The notes beneath the pieces are model-generated. The model made no database searches. It saw nothing but the letters and a program-made list of their open reading frames with translations, and was not told the DNA's origin. Shown one piece after another: positions 7,483 through 16,979 of a DNA stretch of 64,000 nucleotides. The stretch's first letter is position 1. The number at the start of each line of letters is the position of its first letter. Origin of the DNA: Ruegeria sp. R14_0 (GTDB taxonomy: Bacteria; Pseudomonadota; Alphaproteobacteria; Rhodobacterales; Rhodobacteraceae); assembly GCF_017743975.1 (NCBI RefSeq), contig NZ_JAGHRC010000002.1:124001-188000 (forward strand). The letters run 5' to 3'. The translations under genes and the position numbers were made by a program.

Positions 7483-8901
7483 CTAGACGGCGTCCGCCTC
7501 AACGCGGGTAACGGTGAAGACGACATCTTCGAAATCAAAGTCTCCACCACCGGTCAGATCTTCGAACCCAATGATCATCGCATCACCGCCCCGAACGACA
7601 CCGGACAGAGCGTGCTGCTGATCATCGGTGTTCAAGGCCGCGTTTTCGGCGTGGAACGTGGTAACGCCTGCCGCATCGCCGTTCACGGTTAGGACAAAGT
7701 CAAATTGGTCATCCACATCCGCCAAACCGCCGTTGCTGGCGACGAAACCAAGATCGTCGGTATCGGACAAACCAGCGGCCCAAGCCGCCCCATCCTGAAC
7801 AACGAAGAACCCAAGGCGGTTTCCGTCCGCCAGATTGCTGAGCTCTACTGCTCCGCTCGCTTCTTTGGTGTTCGCAAAGATAAGGCGGACGTTGGCGATT
7901 TGGCCGTTTTCCAGAATATCGTACACGCCCAGAACGTTGTTGAAATCTGCGGTTCCGAGATTGACCATCTCAATTCGGAAATCCGCTGTGCCGTCACCTT
8001 CAAGATAATCTTTATTGACGATCCCGTTGACCGCGCTGTCCGCGACGCGGACACCGGGCGCAAGGCCCGGCAAGAAGTTCGCATAGCTTACGACGGTGTT
8101 CCCGTCCTTGGTAAAGACAAATACGTCACCATCTGCCCGCCCGTCGCCAAGCAGAATCGTCAAATCCGTATCGCCATCGCCGTCTGTGTCCACTTCCAAA
8201 TCCGAGTTGCTGTTGAATCGGACATCCGAACGGTTGAACTCGGCCCCTTCGATGACAAGCGACTTGCCAACGTCGAACCCGGTGACCACATCCTGATCCA
8301 ACTCTTCCGGAGTTCCGCTGACCGTTTCCGAGTCGCCAAAAGACGTGGTCTCTTGCGATGACGTCGACCCGGGGCCGTCCGCCGGTTCTGTCGGTTCAGG
8401 CGCGACAACCACAGGGTCCGAGGGTGGCTCTGATGCACCGCCCGTATCAAGCTGAACTGCAGCTGAAGTACGCGCAAAGTTTTGTGTGACGATGACAGCA
8501 GGTACGCCGCCGAATGAGCCGACTTCAATGCCGATGCCAATGTACCGCAAGTTCGGGTCAAGGATGTTGGCACGGTGATCTGGACTGTTCATGAGCGAGT
8601 TGTGTAGCCCAACAACGTCGTCTGAAAACCCGGGCTCTCCACGTTGGCTTTGCCAGGCAATGTTTTCTGCGGTCCTCCACGAACCGGACAAAACAAAGCC
8701 TGCGTCACGCATACGTTGGGTGGCGGAACTGCCGCCCTCGCCGGTATGCGAGAAATTCCCGGTCGCCAGCATCCATTGGCTGTGCTCTTCCGCCGACGTG
8801 TTCAGGCGGAGTTCAAGCGCAACGGGTTCAAGGCCGCGCGAGGTACGCTCGGCATTGATCAGTTCTAGCATTTCCCGCTCAAGTGTGCTGGCCTGAGTCA
8901 T
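7483..8901 (-). CDS. CAP (SCP/PR-1) domain protein with C-terminal DUF4114-like domain
   Basis: The 472-residue protein begins with a CAP domain (about 5-145). EMLELINAERTSRGL, HSQWMLATGNFSHTG, a second histidine in NSPDHRANILDP and the closing IVTQNFAR carry the usual CAP residues. A Pro/Ser/Thr/Glu-rich linker follows, then an acidic region with DTDGDGDTDL, a likely calcium-binding segment. A C-terminal domain ends in GFEDLTGGGDFDFEDVVF, as in DUF4114. There is no N-terminal signal peptide; with the acidic Gly/Asp-rich half, this fits export by a type I system, which is an inference. The ATG at 8901 opens the domain directly. It is a single-gene unit facing the same way as the iol operon. 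Confidence 0.85.
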   Translation of the reverse strand: MTQASTLEREMLELINAERTSRGLEPVALELRLNTSAEEHSQWMLATGNFSHTGEGGSSATQRMRDAGFVLSGSWRTAENIAWQSQRGEPGFSDDVVGLHNSLMNSPDHRANILDPNLRYIGIGIEVGSFGGVPAVIVTQNFARTSAAVQLDTGGASEPPSDPVVVAPEPTEPADGPGSTSSQETTSFGDSETVSGTPEELDQDVVTGFDVGKSLVIEGAEFNRSDVRFNSNSDLEVDTDGDGDTDLTILLGDGRADGDVFVFTKDGNTVVSYANFLPGLAPGVRVADSAVNGIVNKDYLEGDGTADFRIEMVNLGTADFNNVLGVYDILENGQIANVRLIFANTKEASGAVELSNLADGNRLGFFVVQDGAAWAAGLSDTDDLGFVASNGGLADVDDQFDFVLTVNGDAAGVTTFHAENAALNTDDQQHALSGVVRGGDAMIIGFEDLTGGGDFDFEDVVFTVTRVEADAV

Positions 8902-9023
8902 CCCCAACTCTCCAATTTTGCGCATATGTCGAAGCCACGTTGGGCAATAAACGGGCAGATAGCAGTGCAAAAGGCTGGGCCAGGCTCAATCGGCAAAGTC
9001 TTGCCAGCACACGTAGTCGCGAT

Positions 9024-9075
9024 GGCAATATCTTGCGTATGCCGGGATCAGATGGGGCAATATCTACGCATTGGC
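9024..9075. repeat. Imperfect direct repeat upstream of the CAP/DUF4114 gene
   Basis: GATGGCAATATCT and GATGGGGCAATATCT, each followed by a GC-T-like tail, start about 30 bp apart in the 238-bp gap between the CAP gene and tRNA-Arg. Three helical turns of spacing would suit two copies of a regulator side by side. No regulator is known, and the rest of the gap shows nothing clear. Confidence 0.35.
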
Positions 9076-9139
9076 AGACTGCGCTATCCGATGGTCGCCG
9101 CGTGGTATTCTGGTAAGCGTGCACAAGTATTGGCGAAAA

Positions 9140-9216
9140 TGGCGATCCCGGAAGGACTCGAACCCTCAACCTGCTGATTAGAAGTCAGCTGCTCTATCCA
9201 GTTGAGCTACGGGACC
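9140..9216 (-). tRNA. tRNA-Arg (anticodon TCT), CCA encoded
   Basis: The minus strand folds as a full 77-nt cloverleaf. The acceptor GGTCCCG pairs with CGGGATC with one G-T pair, and the D arm contains AGCTCAACTGG. The anticodon stem GCTGA/TCAGC encloses the 7-nt loop CTTCTAA (anticodon TCT), and GGTTCGAGTCC is the T-loop region. The discriminator G and the CCA end are encoded. It reads AGA codons. It lies 21 bp downstream of the acetyltransferase gene on the same strand. Confidence 0.97.
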
Positions 9217-9237
9217 GCTGAGCCCTTCTTGCGGTTT

Positions 9238-9714
9238 TTAGTTCCGGGGTTCAAGAGCCAAGCGCATAAAGGCGCTGTTGGGGTCATTTTCATACCCAAA
9301 AATCGGTCCGCAATAGGAATAGCCAAGCCGTTCATAGAGCTTACGGGCTGCCGTATAGTCCGGCAGATGCGCAGCACCGGTTTCAAGAACCAGTGCCGTC
9401 GCCCCCTCGGTGCGGGCGACATCGGTCAGGTGATTCATCATTTCACGCGCCAGACCACGCCCGCGTGCCTGCGTCACAATGTGCACCGACTTCACCTCGA
9501 CCGTACCATCTGGCAGAGCTTTCAGCGCGCCACAGCCAACCGCCTGATCGCCATCAAACATGGCCCAGAACCGAATCCCAACCCCGGCCAATGCATTGGC
9601 ATCCATGGTGTGATTGCTTTCTGCGGGTCCCGCCGTTTCGCTATGCGCAAAATGCGCCTCAACCACCGGGCGCAACGCGTCCGAGGTCGGGTCGGCCTCG
9701 CGAATTTCGATCAT
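9238..9714 (-). CDS. GNAT-family N-acetyltransferase
   Basis: A 158-residue single-domain GNAT protein. The acetyl-CoA pyrophosphate-binding motif QARGRGLA is at about 82-89, preceded by the beta-4 strand EVKSVHIV and followed by the helix EMMNHLTDVAR. YERLGYSYCGPIFGY near the end is the usual C-terminal GNAT signature. The acceptor substrate cannot be told from sequence. Its ATG directly follows the stop codon of the NDUFS4-like gene, so the two are co-transcribed. It ends just before tRNA-Arg. Confidence 0.88.
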   Translation of the reverse strand: MIEIREADPTSDALRPVVEAHFAHSETAGPAESNHTMDANALAGVGIRFWAMFDGDQAVGCGALKALPDGTVEVKSVHIVTQARGRGLAREMMNHLTDVARTEGATALVLETGAAHLPDYTAARKLYERLGYSYCGPIFGYENDPNSAFMRLALEPRN

Positions 9715-10026
9715 TCAGTGTGTCCAGGGTGCGCGTCGATCGGTGGCGAAGTTTTCGCCATAACCACGCGCGCGCAGGTTGGGTTTGCGCTTGTGCGGCT
9801 CGCTCACCTGAACCTCGATCCCGTTGTCCTTGGCATAGTCCAACGCCTCTTCCTTGGTGTCGAACTTCAGCCGCACCTGAGTTTGCGTGTCATCAGACGA
9901 GGTCCAGCCCATCAGCGGATCAACCTCGCGCGCGGACGACGGCGCAAATTCCAGAACCCACTTGTGGGTCTTGGCCATACCCGAAGTCATCGCATTCCTT
10001 GCAGGCTTGTAAATCCGTGCGCGCAT
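9715..10026 (-). CDS. NDUFS4-like accessory subunit of NADH dehydrogenase (complex I)
   Basis: The 103-residue protein matches the ETC complex I subunit conserved region, the bacterial counterpart of mitochondrial NDUFS4 (18-kDa subunit). [13 protein letters not shown] opens it, WVLEFAP follows, then MGWTSSDDT and the helix [12 protein letters not shown], ending in a basic segment with GYGENF. Alphaproteobacterial complex I carries this accessory subunit, which stabilises the junction of the NADH-oxidising and quinone modules on the cytoplasmic side. It is unlinked to nuo genes here and is coupled to the acetyltransferase gene. The family assignment is strong. Confidence 0.9.
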   Translation of the reverse strand: MRARIYKPARNAMTSGMAKTHKWVLEFAPSSAREVDPLMGWTSSDDTQTQVRLKFDTKEEALDYAKDNGIEVQVSEPHKRKPNLRARGYGENFATDRRAPWTH

Positions 10027-10180
10027 GTCGCCTCTCCGTCCTCACTTGGCTGGCACTGTTTATGCGCCAGAGCGCAGGCTGGGACAAGGTGGCAATTGTC
10101 GCGGTTGTTGAGACACCTGATGACAGAAACTGGCAACAGGACTGTTTATCAATGTAACACCCCATGAAAAGGACACCGAC

Positions 10181-10660
10181 ATGATCCACCACGATAGAAG
10201 CCTGGACATTGATGCCCAACCGCATGCCATCTGGTCCATCCTCAGTCGCTTTATGCATATCGATGAATTCGCGCCGCAGGTCACCTCGGTCGACGCATTG
10301 ACCACTGGCAAAAATGGCGTCGGCTCGAAGCGACGTTGCCACTTCGAAAACGGAACCTCCCTGGTCGAAGAAGTAACTGATTGGCACGTCAACAAGGGAT
10401 ACCGGGTACGCCTGTCCGAAATGGCAGCCATGCCGTTGACCGAAGGCCATGCAGAGATCAAAATCGAGCCCCTGGCAAACGGCCGCTCGCGTGTGATCTG
10501 GAGCATGGACTACCAAATGAAATACGGCCCCTTGGGGTGGCTTATGGGTCAAACCCTGATGAGAGCCATGATGGGCCGCGTTCTGGATGGCAACCTGAAA
10601 GCTCTCGCAGACAAAGCGCAGGCAGACGATATCCCCTACATGCAATTTGCCTATTACTGA
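10181..10660 (+). CDS. SRPBCC (polyketide cyclase/START-like) family protein
   Basis: A 159-residue protein with the helix-grip pattern of the SRPBCC superfamily. [22 protein letters not shown] at the N terminus is typical of cyclase/dehydrase-like members. Beta strands follow, including [14 protein letters not shown], and a long C-terminal helix carries [16 protein letters not shown]. These proteins bind hydrophobic ligands; the ligand here is unknown. It starts 154 bp from the divergent NDUFS4-like gene and ends 15 bp before the long hairpin that leads into uvrB. Confidence 0.8.
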   Translation: MIHHDRSLDIDAQPHAIWSILSRFMHIDEFAPQVTSVDALTTGKNGVGSKRRCHFENGTSLVEEVTDWHVNKGYRVRLSEMAAMPLTEGHAEIKIEPLANGRSRVIWSMDYQMKYGPLGWLMGQTLMRAMMGRVLDGNLKALADKAQADDIPYMQFAYY

Positions 10661-10675
10661 AACTGACTTTCCAGA

Positions 10676-10731
10676 CCGGATCAGGTCTTGCAGTTGGACA
10701 AAATAAGAACAACTGTAAGGGCCTGATCCGG
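10676..10731 (+). promoter_or_regulatory. Long hairpin in the uvrB leader that reaches the ribosome-binding site
   Basis: Two collinear stems pair across a 13-nt AT-rich loop. CCGGATCAGG (10676-10685) pairs with CCTGATCCGG (10722-10731), and CTTGCAGTTG (10687-10696) pairs with CAACTGTAAG (10710-10719) with one G-U. One base on the left and two on the right separate the stems. The last two stem bases are the first GG of the GGAG Shine-Dalgarno sequence (10730-10733), 7 nt before the uvrB ATG. There is no T-run, so it is unlikely to be a simple terminator of the SRPBCC gene. It could control uvrB translation, or act at DNA level as a dyad operator. Confidence 0.75.
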
Positions 10732-10740
10732 AGCCTACCC

Positions 10741-12927
<2,187 letters not shown>

Positions 12928-12957
12928 AATCTGCCTAAGCGGTATTGACGCCACCCG

Positions 12958-13824
12958 ATGCAACTATATCGTGCGCACGATTTGAATGCGTTGGGGATTG
13001 AAAATTTGGATTTTCTTAAAGACTTGTCGGAAGCGTGGTCTCAACGCCTGCGAAGCCCCATTATTGGATCAATTGCGATTAGCTTTTTTGCAGTTAACTG
13101 GCAGCCCATATGGTACCTTTTGTTTGCCGACCGGCCAGTTCGACAAAAATTTCTCTACTTTGATGCGAACACATCATTTTTTTCGCTTGCCGTATTCCCA
13201 GTATTAGCTGGCGTTATACTCGCCATGGCAACGCCTTGGCTCAGGACACTTGGGGCTTGGTGGGCACAACGGCCTAACTTGAGGATGAATAGTATACAAC
13301 ACAAAGCTGCTCATGACCTAAAGGTCCTTGAGATTTTGATGGAGACGGAACGAGTTGATGCCGAGGCAAACTTGCAAGCCAAGCAGGAGCGAGCAAAGAT
13401 TGAAGCTGCCAGACGGCTTGAAGAAGCAGGTGAAGTTGGCGGCGAGGAACTAAAGGAAGATATAGAAAAAGACCGCCAGTCAAATAGCGGTGATCAATTC
13501 AATGATCGCGGATTTTTTGGAAACATTAGGGATTGGTCTGGTATTTTATCACCGGTTGCGAGTCAGTTTTTGACGTCTGCGTCGCGGGGTGATGGACTGA
13601 TAATATTCGATAAAACCCTTGCCGGAACGAAGGTGTCGGCCGGCAAACGTTCTTACGGACAGCATCGTATTGGCCGAGAGCTGGCTAACCTTGAATCTGC
13701 GCTGGAGGAGTTGAAAAGATTCTCGCTCATTAAATCGCAAAACGCTAGTGGTACACATTTCGTATTAACTACAGACGGTTATACTGCGGCAGATCAGCTG
13801 GAGAGATCTGACCTCTCTGACTAA
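12958..13824 (+). CDS. Hypothetical membrane protein with coiled-coil tail
   Basis: Function not recognised. The protein has up to 288 residues. After DFLKDLSEAWSQRLRSPI come two hydrophobic segments (about 36-56 and 73-98). A charged, Ala/Glu/Lys-rich stretch of roughly residues 118-175 should form a coiled coil, and a soluble C-terminal region follows with a winged-helix feel (LESALEELKRFSLIKSQ, then FVLTTDGY). The start is uncertain: the ATG at 12958 has no Shine-Dalgarno sequence, and a TTG near 13006 follows GTTGGGG and would begin at MDFLKDL. Base composition is clearly more AT-rich than uvrB upstream, and codon use is different, which suggests transfer. The next gene belongs to a phage-associated family. 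Confidence 0.7.
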   Translation: MQLYRAHDLNALGIENLDFLKDLSEAWSQRLRSPIIGSIAISFFAVNWQPIWYLLFADRPVRQKFLYFDANTSFFSLAVFPVLAGVILAMATPWLRTLGAWWAQRPNLRMNSIQHKAAHDLKVLEILMETERVDAEANLQAKQERAKIEAARRLEEAGEVGGEELKEDIEKDRQSNSGDQFNDRGFFGNIRDWSGILSPVASQFLTSASRGDGLIIFDKTLAGTKVSAGKRSYGQHRIGRELANLESALEELKRFSLIKSQNASGTHFVLTTDGYTAADQLERSDLSD

Positions 13825-13944
13825 GCCTGCTTTTTTCGATCAATCTTGTTATACCCAATCTCCGTCGCGTCATGCCAAGAGAATTTTGCTCGTTCCCAAC
13901 ATACTCCCACTCCACCCTTGCACCCCGCCCCACCCTCCTCCACG

Positions 13945-13971
13945 TTTGAAATCACAATTTGTGATTCCAAA
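13945..13971. promoter_or_regulatory. 27-bp palindrome just upstream of the ORF6N gene
   Basis: TTTG-A-AATCACAA-T-TTGTGATT-C-CAAA pairs at 12 of 13 positions and ends 8 bp before the ATG at 13980. A related copy lies inside the gene at 14180-14206. The position would let a bound protein block transcription or translation start, so autoregulation by the ORF6N protein is a reasonable guess. Confidence 0.65.
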
Positions 13972-13979
13972 CGGCTGCC

Positions 13980-14687
13980 ATGACGAACTCCAACACCCTA
14001 CCCAGCACGCATGAGGTCCAAAGCGCCATTCACAGGGTGCGCGATACTCGCGTGGTGCTGGCCGAGGATCTGGCGCAGTTCTACGGAAAATCCGTCAGTG
14101 CCTTCAATCAGGCGGTCTCGCGCAACAAGGACCTGTTCGAGGGCTACCGTTTTCAACTGACCGATGCCGAGGTCGCCGATTTGCAATCACAAAATGTGAT
14201 CTCAAAACCCAAGGGCCGCGGCGGGCGGCGGGTCAATCCTTGGGTCTATACGGACTACGGCGTGGCCATCGCCTCGGCCCTGTTCAAGGACCCGCGCGCG
14301 ATCAGGATCACCCGCATGATCACCGAAGCCTTTGTCGACGGTGCGAATGCTCTGGCCGAGACACCACGCAGCGTGCCTGAAATCCTGCCGCCCGAAGACG
14401 CCCCTGCCCCTTTGCTGCCCAATGGCGAGCAGTTGCGTGATCTGGCCGAAAACATCCTCGACTCCGGGCAGCAGAGCCTTGTCGATTACATCGCAAACCC
14501 CACCACCAAGCGGCAGCAGGCGGTGGCGGTGATCATGAAGACCCTCGCCGAAACCGCCGGTGAAGAGGTCCGCACCCAACAGGAACGCCTGCGCCTGCGC
14601 ATCGCCGAGCGTCTGGCGACCGGTGACTACACGGACGATGACGACCGCAAGGGGCTACTAGAACTTTTGCAGGCGATGAAGAGTTAA
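13980..14687 (+). CDS. ORF6N-domain protein (phage antirepressor-like DNA-binding family)
   Basis: The 235-residue protein has an ORF6N (KilA-N-related) domain at about 12-118. VVLAEDLAQFYGKSVSAFNQ is followed by RFQLTDAEVADLQSQNVIS, GRGGRRVNPWVYTDYGVAI and RAIRITRMITEAFVDG, all in the family's order. The rest is mostly helical, with an acidic YTDDDDRKG near the end. ORF6N proteins occur in phages and as stand-alone chromosomal genes; the domain is thought to bind DNA. There is no clear Shine-Dalgarno sequence, so the transcript may be leaderless or poorly translated. Composition matches the rest of the chromosome better than the AT-rich gene before it. It converges with the next gene, overlapping by 3 bp. 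Confidence 0.85.
   Translation: MTNSNTLPSTHEVQSAIHRVRDTRVVLAEDLAQFYGKSVSAFNQAVSRNKDLFEGYRFQLTDAEVADLQSQNVISKPKGRGGRRVNPWVYTDYGVAIASALFKDPRAIRITRMITEAFVDGANALAETPRSVPEILPPEDAPAPLLPNGEQLRDLAENILDSGQQSLVDYIANPTTKRQQAVAVIMKTLAETAGEEVRTQQERLRLRIAERLATGDYTDDDDRKGLLELLQAMKS
14180..14206. repeat. Intragenic copy of the ORF6N palindrome
   Basis: This stretch matches the promoter palindrome at 22 of 27 aligned positions (TTTG, AATCACAA, TGTGAT and CAAA are shared) and keeps the core ATCACA-N3-TGTGAT. It encodes the SQNVIS segment of the ORF6N domain. The two copies are 235 bp apart, about 22 helical turns, which would allow a DNA loop. Confidence 0.55.
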
Positions 14688-15037
14688 ACGCCCAGTTCGG
14701 CCCGCAGCTTTTTGGTCAGCTTGGCCACGACCAGATCATAGGACGTCACGATATGTTCGCGCAGCGAGGCGTCGCTCATCCCGCGCTCTTCATAGACCTG
14801 CAGCCACTTCATCCCACGTGAGGCCAGATAGGGCGCTGGGCGGATGCCGGGTTCATCGCCCAGCACCTCAAAGGCCAGATCGGTGGCCTTGAAGGTGAAC
14901 GCATCCGCACCCTCGTTCCAGCCGCAGATCGCAAAGACCTTGCCGCCCACTTTCCACACGTCCGCGTTGCCCCACTGCACAACATGGCTGGTGGCTTTGA
15001 GGCTGGCGCAAAAGTTGTTGAACTCGTCGCGGGTCAT
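14684..15037 (-). CDS. MmcQ/YjbR family protein
   Basis: A 117-residue single-domain protein of the MmcQ/YjbR family, with the double-wing fold seen in E. coli YjbR. The family pattern is visible as SHVVQWGNADVWKVGGKVFA, then AFTFKATDLAFEVL, PAPYLASRGMKWLQV and a terminal helix with SYDLVVAKL. Members are proposed to bind DNA, but a cellular role is not established. The ATG at 15037 follows AGGGG at a short spacing; a longer frame has no family support. It converges with the ORF6N gene and overlaps its stop by 3 bp. It is 50 bp downstream of the small ABM-like gene. Confidence 0.85.
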   Translation of the reverse strand: MTRDEFNNFCASLKATSHVVQWGNADVWKVGGKVFAICGWNEGADAFTFKATDLAFEVLGDEPGIRPAPYLASRGMKWLQVYEERGMSDASLREHIVTSYDLVVAKLTKKLRAELGV

Positions 15038-15087
15038 CGCCCCTACTTTGGCGATTGGCCGGGGTTTGGCAAGCGCCGGGTGGCGCT

Positions 15088-15378
15088 TTATCCCTTGTCC
15101 CAGTGAACCACGACGTCGAACCCTGCCGGCGCAGGCGGGCCTTCGAGGAATTCCGCAAACTGACCCCAAAGCTCGGTCACTTTGGGGGCGTTGGCATTGG
15201 AAAGTTCTTCGCTTTGAACCACCGCGACGACGAAACCGCTGCCGTCTTCGTTCATGGCATTGGTAAAGCTGTGCATGCCCTCCATGCCCATGATCTGGTC
15301 TTTCAGTTCATTCATTCTGGCTTCGGCTGCATCGCGCATGCCGGGCTTCATTTTGAACTGTGTGATGCGTGCGAACAT
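15088..15378 (-). CDS. Small ABM-like (dimeric alpha/beta barrel) protein
   Basis: The 96-residue protein looks like an antibiotic-biosynthesis-monooxygenase-type ferredoxin-like barrel. FARITQFKMKPGMRDAAEARM opens with a strand and helix, GFVVAVVQSEE is a central strand, and a second helix and strand finish with FDVVVHWDKG. No catalytic residues are recognisable, and the substrate is unknown. It precedes the MmcQ gene on the same strand by 50 bp, so the two may share a transcript. Confidence 0.7.
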   Translation of the reverse strand: MFARITQFKMKPGMRDAAEARMNELKDQIMGMEGMHSFTNAMNEDGSGFVVAVVQSEELSNANAPKVTELWGQFAEFLEGPPAPAGFDVVVHWDKG

Positions 15379-15476
15379 GACTTCTCCTCCCTCATTGGGC
15401 GAAATCCCCGATGACCGCCGGACTGGCGCGTCGCGTGCAGTCTACCACACTCTGTCAGATTCCCGGATCAGTCCGC

Positions 15477-15917
15477 TCAGGGCCGCACGAATTTGGCCGT
15501 GCCCAACTGCCGCGATTGCTGAGCTTCGGCTGGTTGGGGCGATTGCGGAGCCTCGGCTGATTGGGGAGTCGCAGCTACGGGGGCAATCGTGCCGCAGGCA
15601 ACACCATCCCCATCCAAATCGTTGCGCGCGTGATAGCCCGGCTCGCCCTCGCGGTAAGGGCCGGGCACCAATGAACCGGCCGTATCGCAACTCACCATCG
15701 CGATCAGGTGGAGCAGCGCCTCGTGGCTCTCGAATTCAGAGGTCCGCAGGTACACACCGACCGCAATCGCAGCAGTGGTTGCTGGTAGCATGAGAAGCAT
15801 CAGGATAATGCGCACTGGCGACAAGGCCCGTCTGCGCTGGGCGTCCGCACGGCGATGCCGTGCCGAGGTTCTTGTGCATTTCTTCGGCCTGTCCAGATCG
15901 GGATCATTGTGTTCCAT
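15477..15917 (-). CDS. Membrane-anchored excalibur-domain protein
   Basis: A 146-residue protein with a basic cytoplasmic N terminus (RRADAQRRRALS), one membrane segment (about 35-58) and a short outer domain. That domain carries the excalibur calcium-binding pattern: a cysteine in MVSCDTAG, then ARNDLDGDGVACG, whose DxDxDG loop and two cysteines are diagnostic. A Pro/Gln/Ala repeat-like tail (AEAPQSPQPAEAQQS) follows. The domain is often found in secreted or surface nucleases and envelope proteins; no enzyme domain is present here. It is divergent from the short open reading frame at 15941. Confidence 0.75.
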   Translation of the reverse strand: MEHNDPDLDRPKKCTRTSARHRRADAQRRRALSPVRIILMLLMLPATTAAIAVGVYLRTSEFESHEALLHLIAMVSCDTAGSLVPGPYREGEPGYHARNDLDGDGVACGTIAPVAATPQSAEAPQSPQPAEAQQSRQLGTAKFVRP

Positions 15918-15940
15918 GCATGAAGCCTTAGATCGAATTT

Positions 15941-16042
15941 ATGGCAAAACCGAGACCCGCCCCCTCGTACCTTGACGAAGAGGGATATAGGGTCTGGTCA
16001 GAAATCAACAGCGACGGCAAACACCCAGATGACAAAGACTGA
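15941..16042 (+). CDS. Candidate short protein overlapping the start of the flavin-type gene
   Basis: An ATG-initiated frame of 33 codons encodes an acidic peptide containing YLDEEGYRVWSEINSDGK. Its last codons overlap the ATG of the next gene by 14 bp (out of frame), so its ribosomes would arrive at that start. It is not recognised, and there is no clear Shine-Dalgarno sequence. The well-balanced amino-acid content is the only support for coding; it may be a leader or chance. Confidence 0.35.
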   Translation: MAKPRPAPSYLDEEGYRVWSEINSDGKHPDDKD

Positions 16043-16520
16043 CCCGTATCGCCCAGTTGACGAAACCGCCCGTCAAATGGCCCATGATCTGATTGAGGGG
16101 GCCAGTTACGGTGCACTGGCCGTGTTGCGTCCGGATACCGCCTTGCCGTCCGTTTCCCGCGTGGCTCTGGCGACGGATGAGGACGGCCGGCCGGTCACGC
16201 TGATCTCAACCCTTTCCGATCACACACGGGCGTTGCAGGCCAACCCTAACTGTGCCCTGTTGGTTGGTGAGCCTAGCGAAACCGGCGATCCGCTGACGCA
16301 CCCGCGACTGACGCTGCACGCCACCGCCCGTTTCGTGGCCCGCGGGACCGACGAACATGATACGCTGCGCACGCGGTATTTGCGCCTGCGTCCGAACGCG
16401 AAGCTCTACATGGATTTCGCCGATTTCGGCTTCGTGCGGTTTTCTGTGTCCGATGCCGTTCTGAATGGCGGATTTGGCAAAGCATGGCGCCTTACCCCAA
16501 CTGATATCTGGCCCGCTTAG
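16029..16520 (+). CDS. HugZ/pyridoxamine 5'-phosphate oxidase-fold protein
   Basis: A 163-residue split-barrel protein of the PNPOx-like superfamily, close in style to HugZ/HutZ haem-utilisation proteins. ARQMAHDLIEGASYGALAVL begins the barrel, followed by PSVSRVALATDEDGRPVTLI, SDHTRALQANPNCALLVGEP and HPRLTLHATARFVARG. The end, LYMDFADFGFVRFSVSDAVLNGGFG, is characteristic. Such proteins bind FMN, F420 or haem; the ligand here cannot be decided. The ATG at 16029 is preferred; a TTG upstream would add 19 residues that are not family-like. It converges with the universal stress gene, overlapping stops by 3 bp. Confidence 0.82.
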   Translation: MTKTDPYRPVDETARQMAHDLIEGASYGALAVLRPDTALPSVSRVALATDEDGRPVTLISTLSDHTRALQANPNCALLVGEPSETGDPLTHPRLTLHATARFVARGTDEHDTLRTRYLRLRPNAKLYMDFADFGFVRFSVSDAVLNGGFGKAWRLTPTDIWPA

Positions 16521-16924
16521 CGCACTACATGAACGGCACAGGCCGCGTGGCGCACGACATGGTTGGCTGTTGAGCCCAGCAGCAGATCCTGCATCCCTGG
16601 GCGGTGAGACGCCAGAATGATCAGGTCAGGCTTATGCTCATCAGCCCAATCCAGAATGGTGCGACCCGAGTGGCCCTCGACCAATACGCCTTTGGCGTTA
16701 GGCAGCTTTTCCGCCAAAGTGTCCAGTTCTGTATGCAAGGCCTTGCGCGCCTCGGACAGATATTCAGGCGGCATGTAAGAAATGGCATAGCTCGGGATAT
16801 GCTCGACCACGTGTAGCAGGGTGACCTGCGCATCTGGCGTCGAAAGCACTTGGGCCAGCTTCAAGGGCCCAGAGACGTCTCGTTCGGCATCAAAGGAAAT
16901 CGGGACAAGAATGTTGTGATACAT
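16517..16924 (-). CDS. Universal stress protein (UspA family)
   Basis: A 135-residue single-domain Usp protein. YHNILVPISFDAERD is the first strand with the conserved aspartate region, VTLLHVVEH follows, and DLIILASHRPGMQDLLLGST is the nucleotide-binding region. In ATP-binding members that stretch reads GxxG-x9-GS. Here the first two glycines are replaced by Ala and Arg, so ATP binding may be weak. The ATG at 16924 has a strong GGAGGT site at a good distance, so the upstream in-frame start is rejected. An FNR-type box is centred about 62 bp upstream, which points to induction when oxygen is low. Confidence 0.9.
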   Translation of the reverse strand: MYHNILVPISFDAERDVSGPLKLAQVLSTPDAQVTLLHVVEHIPSYAISYMPPEYLSEARKALHTELDTLAEKLPNAKGVLVEGHSGRTILDWADEHKPDLIILASHRPGMQDLLLGSTANHVVRHAACAVHVVR

Positions 16925-16979
16925 GACGCGCACCTCCGTTTTCATACCTAAAACCTGCACCAGGTCAGGCAGTTAGGCA

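Noticed and set aside
10381-10740. N-terminal extension of UvrB by 120 residues
   Set aside because: The extension overlaps the SRPBCC gene and the hairpin; GGAG and the normal UvrB N terminus are at 10741.
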